This document shows, piece by piece, positions 1 to 6,321 of a stretch of 6,671 nucleotides of DNA (positions are counted from its first letter, which is position 1; every line of letters starts with the position of its first letter). The notes below the pieces were generated by a model. It was not told where the DNA came from. It did not search any database and saw only the letters and a program-made list of their open reading frames with translations. Location of the stretch: NCBI GenBank assembly GCA_021781255.1, contig JAJXXG010000010.1, forward strand, positions 1 through 6,671. The letters run 5' to 3'. The stretch comes from Acidobacteriota bacterium. GTDB taxonomy: Bacteria > Acidobacteriota > Terriglobia > Terriglobales > Acidobacteriaceae. The position numbers were made by a program, and so were the translations under genes.

Positions 1-85
1 TCACCGCCTCGTGGCCCGCCGCGCTCAGCTCGCGCACCGCGTGCGATCCCACGTAGCCGCTGCCGCCTGTCACTAAAACCCGCAT
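1..85 (-). CDS. galE: UDP-glucose 4-epimerase, N-terminal fragment (runs off left edge)
   Basis: Only the first 28 codons are in the window; the rest lies beyond base 1. The start is the ATG at 85-83, preceded on the minus strand by a strong Shine-Dalgarno (GAGGAG, 95-90) a few bases away. The peptide begins MRVLVTGGSGYVGSHAV, the beta-strand, glycine-rich loop and helix of the NAD-binding Rossmann fold of extended short-chain dehydrogenases. The form TGGxGYxGSH at residues 6-15 is typical of GalE, which interconverts UDP-glucose and UDP-galactose in the cytoplasm and feeds surface-glycan synthesis. It is divergent from gmd across a 161-base spacer, which fits a sugar-nucleotide locus. Other UDP-sugar epimerases share this N-terminus, so the exact substrate cannot be fixed from this fragment. 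Confidence 0.8.
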   Translation of the reverse strand, partial: MRVLVTGGSGYVGSHAVRELSAAGHEAV

Positions 86-139
86 CTCTCTCCTCGTTGG
101 GCTGTTCGCTCGTTGCCTCGCGGTAGCGCGATCCTACCC

Positions 140-145
140 AGTATA
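140..145 (-). promoter_or_regulatory. Possible -10 element for galE
   Basis: On the minus strand these bases read TATACT, five of six matches to the sigma70 -10 consensus, in a locally AT-richer patch of a GC-rich spacer. A start about seven bases downstream would give a leader of roughly 48 bases before the galE ATG, a sensible length. No good -35 hexamer lies 16 to 18 bases upstream, so this is a weak call. Confidence 0.25.
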
Positions 146-166
146 TGCAACCCCTCGGCCCGCATC

Positions 167-182
167 GCGGCCCGCGGGCCGC
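167..182. repeat. Perfect 16-bp GC palindrome
   Basis: GCGGCCCGCGGGCCGC is its own reverse complement and lies near the middle of the divergent spacer. It could be an operator for a dimeric regulator, or a small hairpin in a gmd leader. In DNA this GC-rich a palindrome of this length can arise by chance about once in a window this size, so function is not established. Confidence 0.3.
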
Positions 183-246
183 CGCGATAAACTGGGGCCT
201 GCCGGCGCGCGCGCCCCCCGTTGTCATCCTCTGCAAGGATCAACCT

Positions 247-1314
247 ATGTCTAAAATCGCACTCATCACCGGCGTTACCGGACAGGACGGCGCTTATCTT
301 ACCGAGTTCCTGCTCGGCAAGGGATACATTGTCCACGGCATCAAGCGCCGCTCCTCCTCGTTCAACTCCGCGCGCATCGATCATCTGTATCAGGATCCCC
401 ACGTCCCCGGCGCTCGCTTCCAGATTCACTACGGCGACATGACCGACTCCACCAACCTCATTCGCATCATCCAGTCCGTGCAGCCCGATGAGATCTACAA
501 CCTCGCCGCGCAAAGTCACGTGCACGTCAGCTTTGAAACCCCGGAATACACCGCCAACGCCGATGCCACCGGCGCTCTCCGCATCCTCGAAGCCATCCGC
601 ATCCTCGGCCTCAACCGGAAAACCCGCTTCTACCAGGCCTCCACCTCCGAGCTCTACGGCAAGGCGCAGCAGACCCCGCAATCGGAATCCACTCCGTTCT
701 ATCCCCGCAGCCCCTACGGCGTGGCCAAACTCTACGCTTACTGGATCACCGTCAACTATCGCGAGGCCTACGGCATTCACGCCTCCAACGGCATCCTCTT
801 CAATCACGAGAGCCCCATTCGCGGTGAAACCTTCGTCACCCGCAAAATCACCCGCGCCGTGGCTGCCATCCAGCTCGGCATCCAGAAAGCCCTCTACATC
901 GGAAACCTCGATGCCCGCCGCGACTGGGGACACGCGCGCGACTACGTCGATGGCATGTGGCGCATCGTGCAGCAGCCGCTGCCCGATGACTTCGTCCTCG
1001 CCACCGGCGAAACCCACAGCGTCCGGCAGTTCGTCGAGCTCGCGTTCTCGCAGGTCGGCCGCGTCATCCACTGGCGCGGCTCGGGCGTCGATGAGGTCGG
1101 CCTCGACGCTGCCTCCGGTGAAACCCTCGTCCGCATCGACGCCCGCTACTTCCGGCCCACTGAGGTTGACGTCCTCCAGGGCGATCCCTCCAAAGCCCGG
1201 CGCCTGCTCGGCTGGAGTCATCAGGTCACCCTCCCGCAGCTTGTCGCGGAGATGGTCGCTTCCGATCTCAAGGTCATCGCCGCGGAGTCTTTCCGGGACC
1301 ACCGTCATGAGTAG
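247..1314 (+). CDS. gmd: GDP-mannose 4,6-dehydratase
   Basis: Gmd converts GDP-D-mannose to GDP-4-keto-6-deoxy-D-mannose in the cytoplasm, the first committed step to GDP-L-fucose and related 6-deoxyhexoses. The 355-residue product has the family's usual length. It opens with a Rossmann NADP-binding loop, G9-V-T-G12-Q-D-G15. An arginine-rich segment ([16 protein letters not shown], about 33-48) is characteristic of Gmd. The catalytic set is complete: T133 and E135 in ASTSELYGK, and Y157-x3-K161 in SPYGVAK. Further hallmarks are [25 protein letters not shown] sequence near 181-201, [16 protein letters not shown] near 219-234 and the YFRPTEVD box near 301-308. An in-frame ATG at 145 exists, but 247 is preferred: it has a Shine-Dalgarno (AAGGAT, 235-240), and the residues upstream of it do not resemble the family. 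It overlaps fcl by 8 bases, so the two are surely co-transcribed. Confidence 0.97.
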   Translation: MSKIALITGVTGQDGAYLTEFLLGKGYIVHGIKRRSSSFNSARIDHLYQDPHVPGARFQIHYGDMTDSTNLIRIIQSVQPDEIYNLAAQSHVHVSFETPEYTANADATGALRILEAIRILGLNRKTRFYQASTSELYGKAQQTPQSESTPFYPRSPYGVAKLYAYWITVNYREAYGIHASNGILFNHESPIRGETFVTRKITRAVAAIQLGIQKALYIGNLDARRDWGHARDYVDGMWRIVQQPLPDDFVLATGETHSVRQFVELAFSQVGRVIHWRGSGVDEVGLDAASGETLVRIDARYFRPTEVDVLQGDPSKARRLLGWSHQVTLPQLVAEMVASDLKVIAAESFRDHRHE

Positions 1315-2248
1315 CTTCGACCTCGCCGGTAAGCGCGTCTGGGTCGCAGGCCATCGCGGCATGGCCGGCGCCGCCGTCGAGCGCCGCCTCCAGCGCGAAG
1401 CCTGCACCGTCCTCACCGCCTCGCGCGCCGAGCTTGACCTCCTCCGCCAGGACGATGTGCACGCCTGGTTGGCCGCCCGCGGCGTCGATGCCGTCTTTCT
1501 CGCCGCCGCAACCGTCGGCGGCATCCTCGCCAACGCCACCCGCCCCGCCGAGTTCCTCTACCAGAACCTCGTCATCGAGACCAACGTCATCCACGCCGCA
1601 AAGTGCGCCGGCGTCCGCAAGCTCCTGTTCCTCGGCTCCTCCTGCATCTATCCCCGCCTCGCTCCGCAGCCCATGCGCGAAGAGGCGCTGCTCGCCGGTC
1701 CCCTCGAACCCACCAATGAGTGGTATGCCATCGCTAAAATCGCCGGCATCAAGCTCTGCGCCGCCTATCGCCGCCAGTATGGCTGCGACTTCGTCTCCGT
1801 CATGCCCGCCAATCTCTACGGCCCCGGCGACCGCTACGATGCCGCCAACGGCCACGTCGTCGCCGCCCTCATCATGAAGATCCACGCCGCCCGCCTTGAA
1901 AACAAACCCACCGTCGAGCTATGGGGCAGCGGCGCGCCCAGACGTGAATTTCTCTTTACCGAGGATCTGGCCGACGCCTGCGTCTTCGTCATGAAGCACT
2001 ACTCCGACGAGCTCTTTCTCAACCTGGGCACCGGCCGCGACATGACCATCCTCGAACTTGCCCAGGCCATCGCCCGTGTCGCCGGATGGAACGGATCATT
2101 TACCTTCGACCGCTCCCGCCCCGACGGCGCTCCCCGCAAGGTAATGGACGTCAGCCGCCTTCGCAGCCTCGGATGGACCGCGCAAACCGCCTTCGACGAC
2201 GGCATCCGTCAGGCCTATGACTGGTACGTCGCCCATCACCGCGTCTGA
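1307..2248 (+). CDS. fcl: GDP-L-fucose synthase
   Basis: Fcl (WcaG) acts after Gmd: it epimerises GDP-4-keto-6-deoxy-D-mannose at C3 and C5, then reduces it with NADPH to GDP-L-fucose. The 313-residue length is normal. Visible motifs are the nucleotide-binding loop G15-H-R-G18-M-A-G21, the active-site segment LGSSCIYP (S111, S112, C113), the Y140-x3-K144 pair in NEWYAIAK, and H183 in NGHVV. By alignment from memory these correspond to E. coli S107, C109, Y136, K140 and H179, so both epimerase and reductase residues are present. [11 protein letters not shown] (207-217) and [14 protein letters not shown] (272-285) are further family signatures. The start ATG at 1307 overlaps the gmd stop as ATGAGTAG, a typical translational-coupling arrangement; a weak GGGA lies 8 bases upstream. 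The open frame extends upstream to 488, but that part is an out-of-frame reading of gmd. Confidence 0.97.
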   Translation: MSSFDLAGKRVWVAGHRGMAGAAVERRLQREACTVLTASRAELDLLRQDDVHAWLAARGVDAVFLAAATVGGILANATRPAEFLYQNLVIETNVIHAAKCAGVRKLLFLGSSCIYPRLAPQPMREEALLAGPLEPTNEWYAIAKIAGIKLCAAYRRQYGCDFVSVMPANLYGPGDRYDAANGHVVAALIMKIHAARLENKPTVELWGSGAPRREFLFTEDLADACVFVMKHYSDELFLNLGTGRDMTILELAQAIARVAGWNGSFTFDRSRPDGAPRKVMDVSRLRSLGWTAQTAFDDGIRQAYDWYVAHHRV

Positions 2249-2320
2249 ATCGGCGCCGGCATCGCGCTGCCCCGCCTGCGTCGTTCGCGCCGCCGGCCTC
2301 CGCACACGCGCCCGCAGAAT

Positions 2321-2349
2321 TTGTCCGCCTCGCCGCTTTGCGAAATAAT
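2321..2349 (+). promoter_or_regulatory. Predicted sigma70-type promoter for the acetyltransferase gene
   Basis: TTGTCC (2321-2326, four of six to TTGACA) and AATAAT (2344-2349, five of six to TATAAT) are separated by exactly 17 bases. The AATAAT stands out in very GC-rich surroundings. Transcription would begin near 2356, about five bases before the ATG at 2361, giving an almost leaderless mRNA. This would let the acetyltransferase be expressed independently of gmd-fcl. The call is by inspection only. Confidence 0.45.
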
Positions 2350-2360
2350 GTGGGACACAG

Positions 2361-2975
2361 ATGAGCGCAACCACTCCCCAACCCCGCCGCACCGTGCATC
2401 ACATCCAGGCCGCCGCCGGTGAAAATCCCTACCATCGCCCGTCGTTTCCCTTGGCGCATCGTCTCAGGCGTCTGCTCTGGCAGGCCGTCTATCTGCTGCT
2501 CTACCGCGCCTCGCCGCCGCCGTTCTACGCCTGGCGCGCCATGCTGCTGCGCCTCTTCGGCGCCGCCATCGGCTCCGGCTGTCGTTTCTACCCCAGCGGC
2601 AAAATCTGGGCCCCCTGGAACCTCGTCGCGGAAGACTGCTGCACCCTCGCCGACCATGCCGAGATCTACAACCCTTCGCTCCTCTACATGGAATCCCACT
2701 GCATCGTCTCGCAGCACGCTTACATCTGCGGCGCCTCGCACGATTACAACCACCCTGACTTTCCCATGATCTCCTGCCCCATGCGCCTCGGCGCCTACTC
2801 CTGGATCTGCGCCCGCGCCTCGGTCTCTCCCGGCGTGCACGTCGCCGAAGGCGCCGTCCTCGGACTCGCCTCGCTGGCGGTCTCCGATCTCAAGCCCTGG
2901 AAAGTCTACAGCGGATCGCCCGCGGTCGAGGTCAAATCCCGCGTCAGAAACCCTCGCGCTGAATGTCATGAATAA
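2361..2975 (+). CDS. WcaF-like colanic-acid-type O-acetyltransferase (left-handed beta-helix)
   Basis: This is a 204-residue hexapeptide-repeat acyltransferase of the type annotated as putative colanic acid biosynthesis acetyltransferase WcaF. Such enzymes are cytoplasmic trimers that move acetyl from acetyl-CoA to a sugar hydroxyl of a polysaccharide or its precursor. Residues 28-65 form the family's N-terminal region (SFPLAHRLRRLLWQAVYLLLYRASPPPFYAWR), partly hydrophobic. From about 66 the left-handed beta-helix begins (LFGAAIGSGCRFYPSGKIWAPWNL), and imperfect hexapeptide turns continue to about 185. H127 in GASHDYN is the likely catalytic base. SVSPGVHVAEGAVLGLASLAV (154-174) and the SGSPAVEVKSR ending (185-194) are typical. 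It has a 112-base gap to fcl and an only weak Shine-Dalgarno (GGGA, 2352-2355). The gene context suggests acetylation of a fucose-containing glycan, but the acceptor is unknown. The first 27 residues are not conserved in my recollection of the family. Confidence 0.9.
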   Translation: MSATTPQPRRTVHHIQAAAGENPYHRPSFPLAHRLRRLLWQAVYLLLYRASPPPFYAWRAMLLRLFGAAIGSGCRFYPSGKIWAPWNLVAEDCCTLADHAEIYNPSLLYMESHCIVSQHAYICGASHDYNHPDFPMISCPMRLGAYSWICARASVSPGVHVAEGAVLGLASLAVSDLKPWKVYSGSPAVEVKSRVRNPRAECHE

Positions 2976-3047
2976 TTCCGCGCCGCCGCGCGCGCTTCGC
3001 CCGCTCTGCAATCGGTCGCTGGCCATCGGGCCTCGCGCCCCGCGCCA

Positions 3048-3263
3048 TCAGCGTGCCAGTCCGTCCGGCCGCCCCTCGCCATTCCGCGGGCTCGATGCCT
3101 TTTTGCCCGTGATCAGCGGCCACGCTTCCCCCAGCTTCACAAACGTCCGCCGGAAGCAGTTGCGGCATCGCACCGGAAACTCCAGTTGCAGCAGCCGCGG
3201 AAGATCTGCCAGTCGAATGCGCGACAGTCGCATATTGTTCGATCGGCACAAAAAACAAATCAT
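3048..3263 (-). CDS. Small zinc-ribbon-like protein with two CxxC pairs
   Basis: A 71-residue product with C3-x2-C6 near the N-terminus and C33-x2-C36 in PVRCRNCFRRTF, the spacing of a small zinc ribbon. Between the pairs lies a basic, leucine-rich stretch (MRLSRIRLADLPRLLQLEF, 11-29); the tail after residue 50 is polar and probably disordered. Three things support it as a real gene although it is short: a Shine-Dalgarno GGAGA (minus strand, 3275-3271) seven bases before the ATG, leucine codons that are 8 of 10 CTG as in the other minus-strand genes, and the paired cysteines. I recognise the pattern from small uncharacterised acidobacterial proteins, but the function is unknown; metal binding and nucleic-acid or protein contact are possible. 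It converges on the acetyltransferase gene (72 bases between stops) and diverges from the Wzi gene. Confidence 0.62.
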   Translation of the reverse strand: MICFLCRSNNMRLSRIRLADLPRLLQLEFPVRCRNCFRRTFVKLGEAWPLITGKKASSPRNGEGRPDGLAR

Positions 3264-3270
3264 CCGGACT

Positions 3271-3275
3271 TCTCC
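3271..3275 (-). promoter_or_regulatory. Shine-Dalgarno of the zinc-ribbon gene
   Basis: GGAGA on the minus strand, seven bases before the ATG at 3263-3261. It fixes the start at that ATG rather than at the internal Met11 codon, which would remove the first CxxC pair. Confidence 0.55.
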
Positions 3276-3594
3276 AATCGCACTGCCTGCTCAACGTGCG
3301 TAAGCCAACCAGGTCTTCAGCAAAATGCGTGGATTCTTTATCGCGAACCCGCGCGGTGGGGCAGCTTCAGCTCCTTCAGGGTAATCCAGATTCAGCCTTT
3401 CTCCTACCGCACTTTTGGGGCATTCCGGCTTGAACGGAAGAGGAAGTCCGCATCCGCCGCCGCGTCTCTGTCCGCGGCTGCTCGCCGCCGCGCTGCGTAA
3501 GTGCAATCGCACCTGCATCCGCCCCGCCCTCGCCGGAACCGACGTCTGCTCCGGTCTCCGTCGCGCCCCATCCCATTCCGGGAAAACCATACCG

Positions 3595-3600
3595 TCTAAT
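3595..3600 (+). promoter_or_regulatory. Possible -10 element of the Wzi-like gene
   Basis: TCTAAT matches five of six positions of TATAAT and would place transcription start about 3607, only a few bases before the start codon. No recognisable -35 lies at 16 to 18 bases. The call is weak and shares a near-leaderless geometry with the promoter proposed at 2321-2349. Confidence 0.22.
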
Positions 3601-3614
3601 CTATGAGGTAGATG

Positions 3615-5426
3615 ATGATTAAAAACAGGCCGGGGTTCATGGCCGCTCTCCTTGCATCCGCGCTCGCCGCTTTTGTCGGTGCCGCTCCGCTTGCCGCCGC
3701 ACCCTGCGGTCCCGCGCAGCTCGGCTCCCCCTATATCCCCGTCGATAGCTGGGTCTATCCCGCCATGCTGCGCCTTTATTCGCTCGGTTACGTCGATACG
3801 GTCTATCTCGGCCTTCGTCCCTGGACCCGCGCCGGCCTCATGCACATGCTCGAACACGCCGGGGCGCTCATCGTCGATCGCGAGGACCGCGGCGATCCCG
3901 CCGCCATCGAGGCCCGCCGCATCTACCTCGCCCTGAATCACGAGCTGCACCAAGACATGCAGGGCCCCTGTGGCTCCGTTCCCGGCGGCGCGCGCATCGA
4001 GTCCATCTACAGCCTCTTCCGCGGCATCAGCGGAACGCCCCTCGACGACAGCTACCATCTCGGCCAGACCATCGTGAACGACTACGGCCGGCCCTATGAA
4101 GGCGGCTTCAACAACTACTCCGGCATCAGCGGCTATGCCACCGCCGGCCGCTTCGCCCTCTATCTCCGCGGCGAGTTCCAGGGCGCGCCCTCCGCTGCCG
4201 GCTACTCTGCCGCGCTCGCGCAGCAACTCTCCAATATCGACGACACCCTCTACTTCATCCCTTCCGCCACTCCGCCCTACGGCCCCACCACCGCCGTCTA
4301 TAACCAGACCACTATCCCCCAGGGCCCCATCGCCTCCGCCGCGCAGGGAAGATTTCTCGAGGCCTATCTCTCCTTTCAGCTCCTCGACCACGTCATCTCC
4401 TTCGGCAAACAGGATCAATGGCTCGGACCCGCGCGCGGCGCCAGCATGGCCTTTTCCAACAACGCGCAGAACTTCTATGCCTTCGAGATCAACCGTATCG
4501 AGCCTCTCAACGTTCCCGGGCTCTCCTTGCTCACCGGGCCCTTCCGCTACGAGTTCCTCATCGGCGCGCTCCGCGGGCACACCTTCATGCCCAATCCCGC
4601 CTACCTGCTCAATCCCGCCTCCGGCGCCGACAACGTCATCAACCCCGGCGATCCCTGGGTCCACGTCGAAAAAATCAGCTTTCGCCCCTACCGCGATCTC
4701 GAGTTCGGCTTCGAGCGCACCGCCATGTTTGGCGGCCACGGCCATCAGGGCGTCAACCTCCATTCCTTCCTGCGCAGCTTCTTCAGCGTCACCGCCGGAA
4801 CCAGCGCCAACAAAGGCAACTCCTCTGACCCCGGCGCCCGTTTTGGCGCCTTCGACTTCTCCTGGCGCCTGCCCTACCTGCGCAACTGGATCACCCTCTA
4901 CTCTGACTCCGAGGTCCACGACGACATCTCGCCCATCGACGCGCCCCGCCGCGCCGCCGTACGCCCCGGCATCTATCTCTCTCACTTTCCCGGCATTCCC
5001 CGCCTCGACCTCCGCCTTGAAGGCGCCTCCACCGATCCCCCCACCAACCGCAGCACCGGCGGGCAGTTCATGTACTTTGAAGAGATTGAGAAGCAGGGCT
5101 ACACCAACCAGGGACAGCTCTTCGGCGACTGGATCGGGCGCGAGGACAAGGGCGGACAGGCCTGGATCACCTACCACCTCAGCGGCAACGAGTGGCTCCA
5201 GATCAGCGCCCGCAATCAGAAAGCCGTCAACAACTTCATCCCCGGCGGCACCACCCTCAACGACTTCGCCTTGCGCGCCGTCAAGCGCATCGGCAGAGAC
5301 TTTGAGATCGACGGCCGCTTTGCCGTCGAGCGCTACAAGGCGCCCATCTATCTCCCCGGAGCGCAGACCGTCACCACCACCAATATTCAGCTCACCTGGT
5401 ATCCCCAGCGCAAGGCTGCCTACTAG
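3615..5426 (+). CDS. Wzi-family capsule assembly / outer-membrane protein
   Basis: Wzi proteins are outer-membrane beta-barrels that bind and organise surface polysaccharide. Numbering from the ATG at 3612, residues 1 to about 29 are a signal peptide (basic RP, then an Ala/Leu core) with cleavage somewhere in 22-30. Residues 38-86 form a helical module resembling an SLH repeat (DSWVYPAMLRLYSLGY, then LRPWTRAGLMHMLEHA). From about 130 alternating strands run to the aromatic C-terminus Y604. Wzi-like hallmarks are GKQDQWLGP (265-273), the SNNAQNFYAFEINR segment (282-295), EKISFRPYRDLEFGFERT (353-370) and FGGHGHQGVN (373-382). Only two cysteines are present (C32, C120). E. coli Wzi is about 480 residues, so this is a longer form. 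Two adjacent ATGs occur; the second (3615) has better spacing from GAGG at 3605-3608. The neighbouring fucose and acetyltransferase genes support a polysaccharide role. The stop codon overlaps that of the convergent gene. Confidence 0.86.
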   Translation: MIKNRPGFMAALLASALAAFVGAAPLAAAPCGPAQLGSPYIPVDSWVYPAMLRLYSLGYVDTVYLGLRPWTRAGLMHMLEHAGALIVDREDRGDPAAIEARRIYLALNHELHQDMQGPCGSVPGGARIESIYSLFRGISGTPLDDSYHLGQTIVNDYGRPYEGGFNNYSGISGYATAGRFALYLRGEFQGAPSAAGYSAALAQQLSNIDDTLYFIPSATPPYGPTTAVYNQTTIPQGPIASAAQGRFLEAYLSFQLLDHVISFGKQDQWLGPARGASMAFSNNAQNFYAFEINRIEPLNVPGLSLLTGPFRYEFLIGALRGHTFMPNPAYLLNPASGADNVINPGDPWVHVEKISFRPYRDLEFGFERTAMFGGHGHQGVNLHSFLRSFFSVTAGTSANKGNSSDPGARFGAFDFSWRLPYLRNWITLYSDSEVHDDISPIDAPRRAAVRPGIYLSHFPGIPRLDLRLEGASTDPPTNRSTGGQFMYFEEIEKQGYTNQGQLFGDWIGREDKGGQAWITYHLSGNEWLQISARNQKAVNNFIPGGTTLNDFALRAVKRIGRDFEIDGRFAVERYKAPIYLPGAQTVTTTNIQLTWYPQRKAAY

Positions 5427-6283
5427 GGCAGAATCCGCGTCGCGAACAACGGCATCGGCTCGTGCAGCGTCCGCAGCAGTTGCCCCGCCGCGTCATAGCT
5501 GATCGTCCATTGCATCGGCCTCTGCGGCGCGGCAAAGTCCACAAACTGCACCGTCGATATCCCGTCGGCCTCAGCCTCCAGCGTGGGAGGAAATGACAGC
5601 GCCGGGTTCGCATCTCCCGTCGCCGGCTGCAGCGCCGTCGTCGCCTGCGGCTCCGTCAGCGCCGCATAGCAAAGGCTCGTGGCCATCCAGTCGGCGGGCG
5701 CGGCCTTTGGCTCCTCCGCCCGCATGCGATTGAACTCCGCGATCGCCAGCGCATTCGACGGCGCCGGCGTGTACGGCGTGTAGCCTCGCCGCTGCACCGG
5801 AATCACGCGCACCCGGCCCTGCCCGCCGCGCGCAATCGCGACTGAAAACAGGCTCGCGTTGCGCGTCCCGCCCTCCGTCTCAAACAGCAGCAGCAGATGC
5901 TCCGGAACCGCCTGGCACTCCAGTTGCCGGTAGCTCCACTTCCGTCCGTCGAACTCGATCTCTTCCTGTTGCGCCGCCGCCCGGATCGCCGGGACCATCC
6001 GTGCCGCCAGCGCGCGATCGTCCGCGCTCATCTCCGCTTCCGTCCGGTAGCTGATAAAGTGGCTCATCGCCGCCGCCCCGTCGTCTTCGCTAAACGGCAG
6101 CAGTTGCCTCACCGTGGGCACAGGCCGCGACCGGTACGGCAATTCGCTCTTGCTCTCGGGAACCGGCGCCGCCTTGTACCCCGCGCTCGTTGGACTCTGG
6201 CGCGTCTGGGCGCTGCCGATGCAGGCTGCGGCGGCGAGCGCCGCTGCATACCAGACTGGATTCTGCAGCCGCGGGCGATGCAT
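5423..6283 (-). CDS. Exported protein of unknown function
   Basis: I do not recognise this 286-residue protein. Residues 1-25 look like a Sec signal peptide: basic MHRPR, a hydrophobic WYAAALAAAACIG core, and a likely signal peptidase I site after A25 (GSA before Q26). C21 is preceded by AAA, a poor lipobox, so lipoprotein status is possible but less likely. Residues 27-70 are proline-rich and polar. Residues 73-165 look like a mixed alpha/beta domain, and the rest alternates short strands with low-complexity Ala/Pro/Thr (about 210-235). Remaining cysteines are C123 and C205. Codon use (Leu mostly CTG) matches the other minus-strand genes and supports real coding. No in-frame start exists upstream because a TAG lies 12 bases before the ATG. 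The start lacks a well-placed Shine-Dalgarno; AGGTG is about 18 bases away. It follows the barrel gene by 38 bases in the same direction, so a shared transcript is likely. Confidence 0.72.
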   Translation of the reverse strand: MHRPRLQNPVWYAAALAAAACIGSAQTRQSPTSAGYKAAPVPESKSELPYRSRPVPTVRQLLPFSEDDGAAAMSHFISYRTEAEMSADDRALAARMVPAIRAAAQQEEIEFDGRKWSYRQLECQAVPEHLLLLFETEGGTRNASLFSVAIARGGQGRVRVIPVQRRGYTPYTPAPSNALAIAEFNRMRAEEPKAAPADWMATSLCYAALTEPQATTALQPATGDANPALSFPPTLEAEADGISTVQFVDFAAPQRPMQWTISYDAAGQLLRTLHEPMPLFATRILP

Positions 6284-6321
6284 ACATTGGCTAGACTAAC
6301 ACCTGCCTGCGTCCGCCTCGC

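Larger units (their letters stand above)
86..246. promoter_or_regulatory. Divergent galE/gmd intergenic region
   Basis: These 161 bases separate two divergently transcribed sugar-nucleotide genes, so promoters for both directions are expected here. Seen directly: Shine-Dalgarno sequences for galE (GAGGAG, minus strand, 90-95) and gmd (AAGGAT, 235-240, 6 to 7 bases before the ATG at 247), and a perfect 16-bp palindrome at 167-182. I could not identify a convincing -35/-10 pair for gmd. The candidate for galE is listed separately. Confidence 0.5.
3264..3611. other. Divergent spacer between zinc-ribbon and Wzi genes, lower GC
   Basis: About 350 bases with no gene I can support. The first part is less GC-rich than the surrounding genes (65 of 120 bases G or C in 3301-3420, counted by hand). 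Open frames here have codon usage unlike the neighbours. It must hold promoters for both flanking genes. The best plus-strand -10 candidate is TCTAAT at 3595-3600 (five of six to consensus), with no matching -35. I found no convincing terminator, tRNA or repeat. A short hairpin (GTGC-AATC-GCAC, around 3500-3512) is too weak to call. Confidence 0.5.

Noticed and set aside
221..250. TTGTCA as a -35 box for gmd
   Set aside because: A -10 at correct spacing would overlap the gmd start codon and has poor sequence, so it cannot serve this gene.
488..1306. N-terminal extension of the fcl frame back to 488
   Set aside because: The residues are Ser/Pro/Ala/Arg-rich out-of-frame translation of gmd; the recognisable GDP-fucose synthase begins at 1307.
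73..1539. A 488-codon minus-strand open frame opposite gmd and fcl
   Set aside because: It is a low-complexity antisense shadow of two confidently identified enzymes and spans their boundary.
2976..3047. Intrinsic terminator between the convergent acetyltransferase and zinc-ribbon genes
   Set aside because: Only short GC stems such as GGCC-ATCG-GGCC are present, with no T-run on either strand.
2968..3303. A 111-codon plus-strand open frame overlapping the acetyltransferase stop
   Set aside because: It is Arg/Ser/Pro-rich, has no recognisable motif and lies antisense to the zinc-ribbon gene, which has a Shine-Dalgarno and better codon usage.
3291..5177. A 628-codon open frame on the minus strand, opposite the Wzi gene
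   Set aside because: Its composition is dominated by Gly, Ala, Val, Glu and Asp, as expected when C-ending codons are read antisense. It has no domain pattern, and the opposite strand is a clear protein.
4096..5502. A 468-codon plus-strand open frame in another frame of the Wzi gene
   Set aside because: It is Ser/Pro/Ala/Thr-rich, the usual shadow of GC-rich coding DNA, and the true frame has signal-peptide and barrel features.
6218..6223. Lipoprotein cleavage site at Cys21 of the unknown exported protein
   Set aside because: The preceding residues are AAA rather than a proper lipobox with Leu at -3, and a better signal peptidase I site follows at A25.
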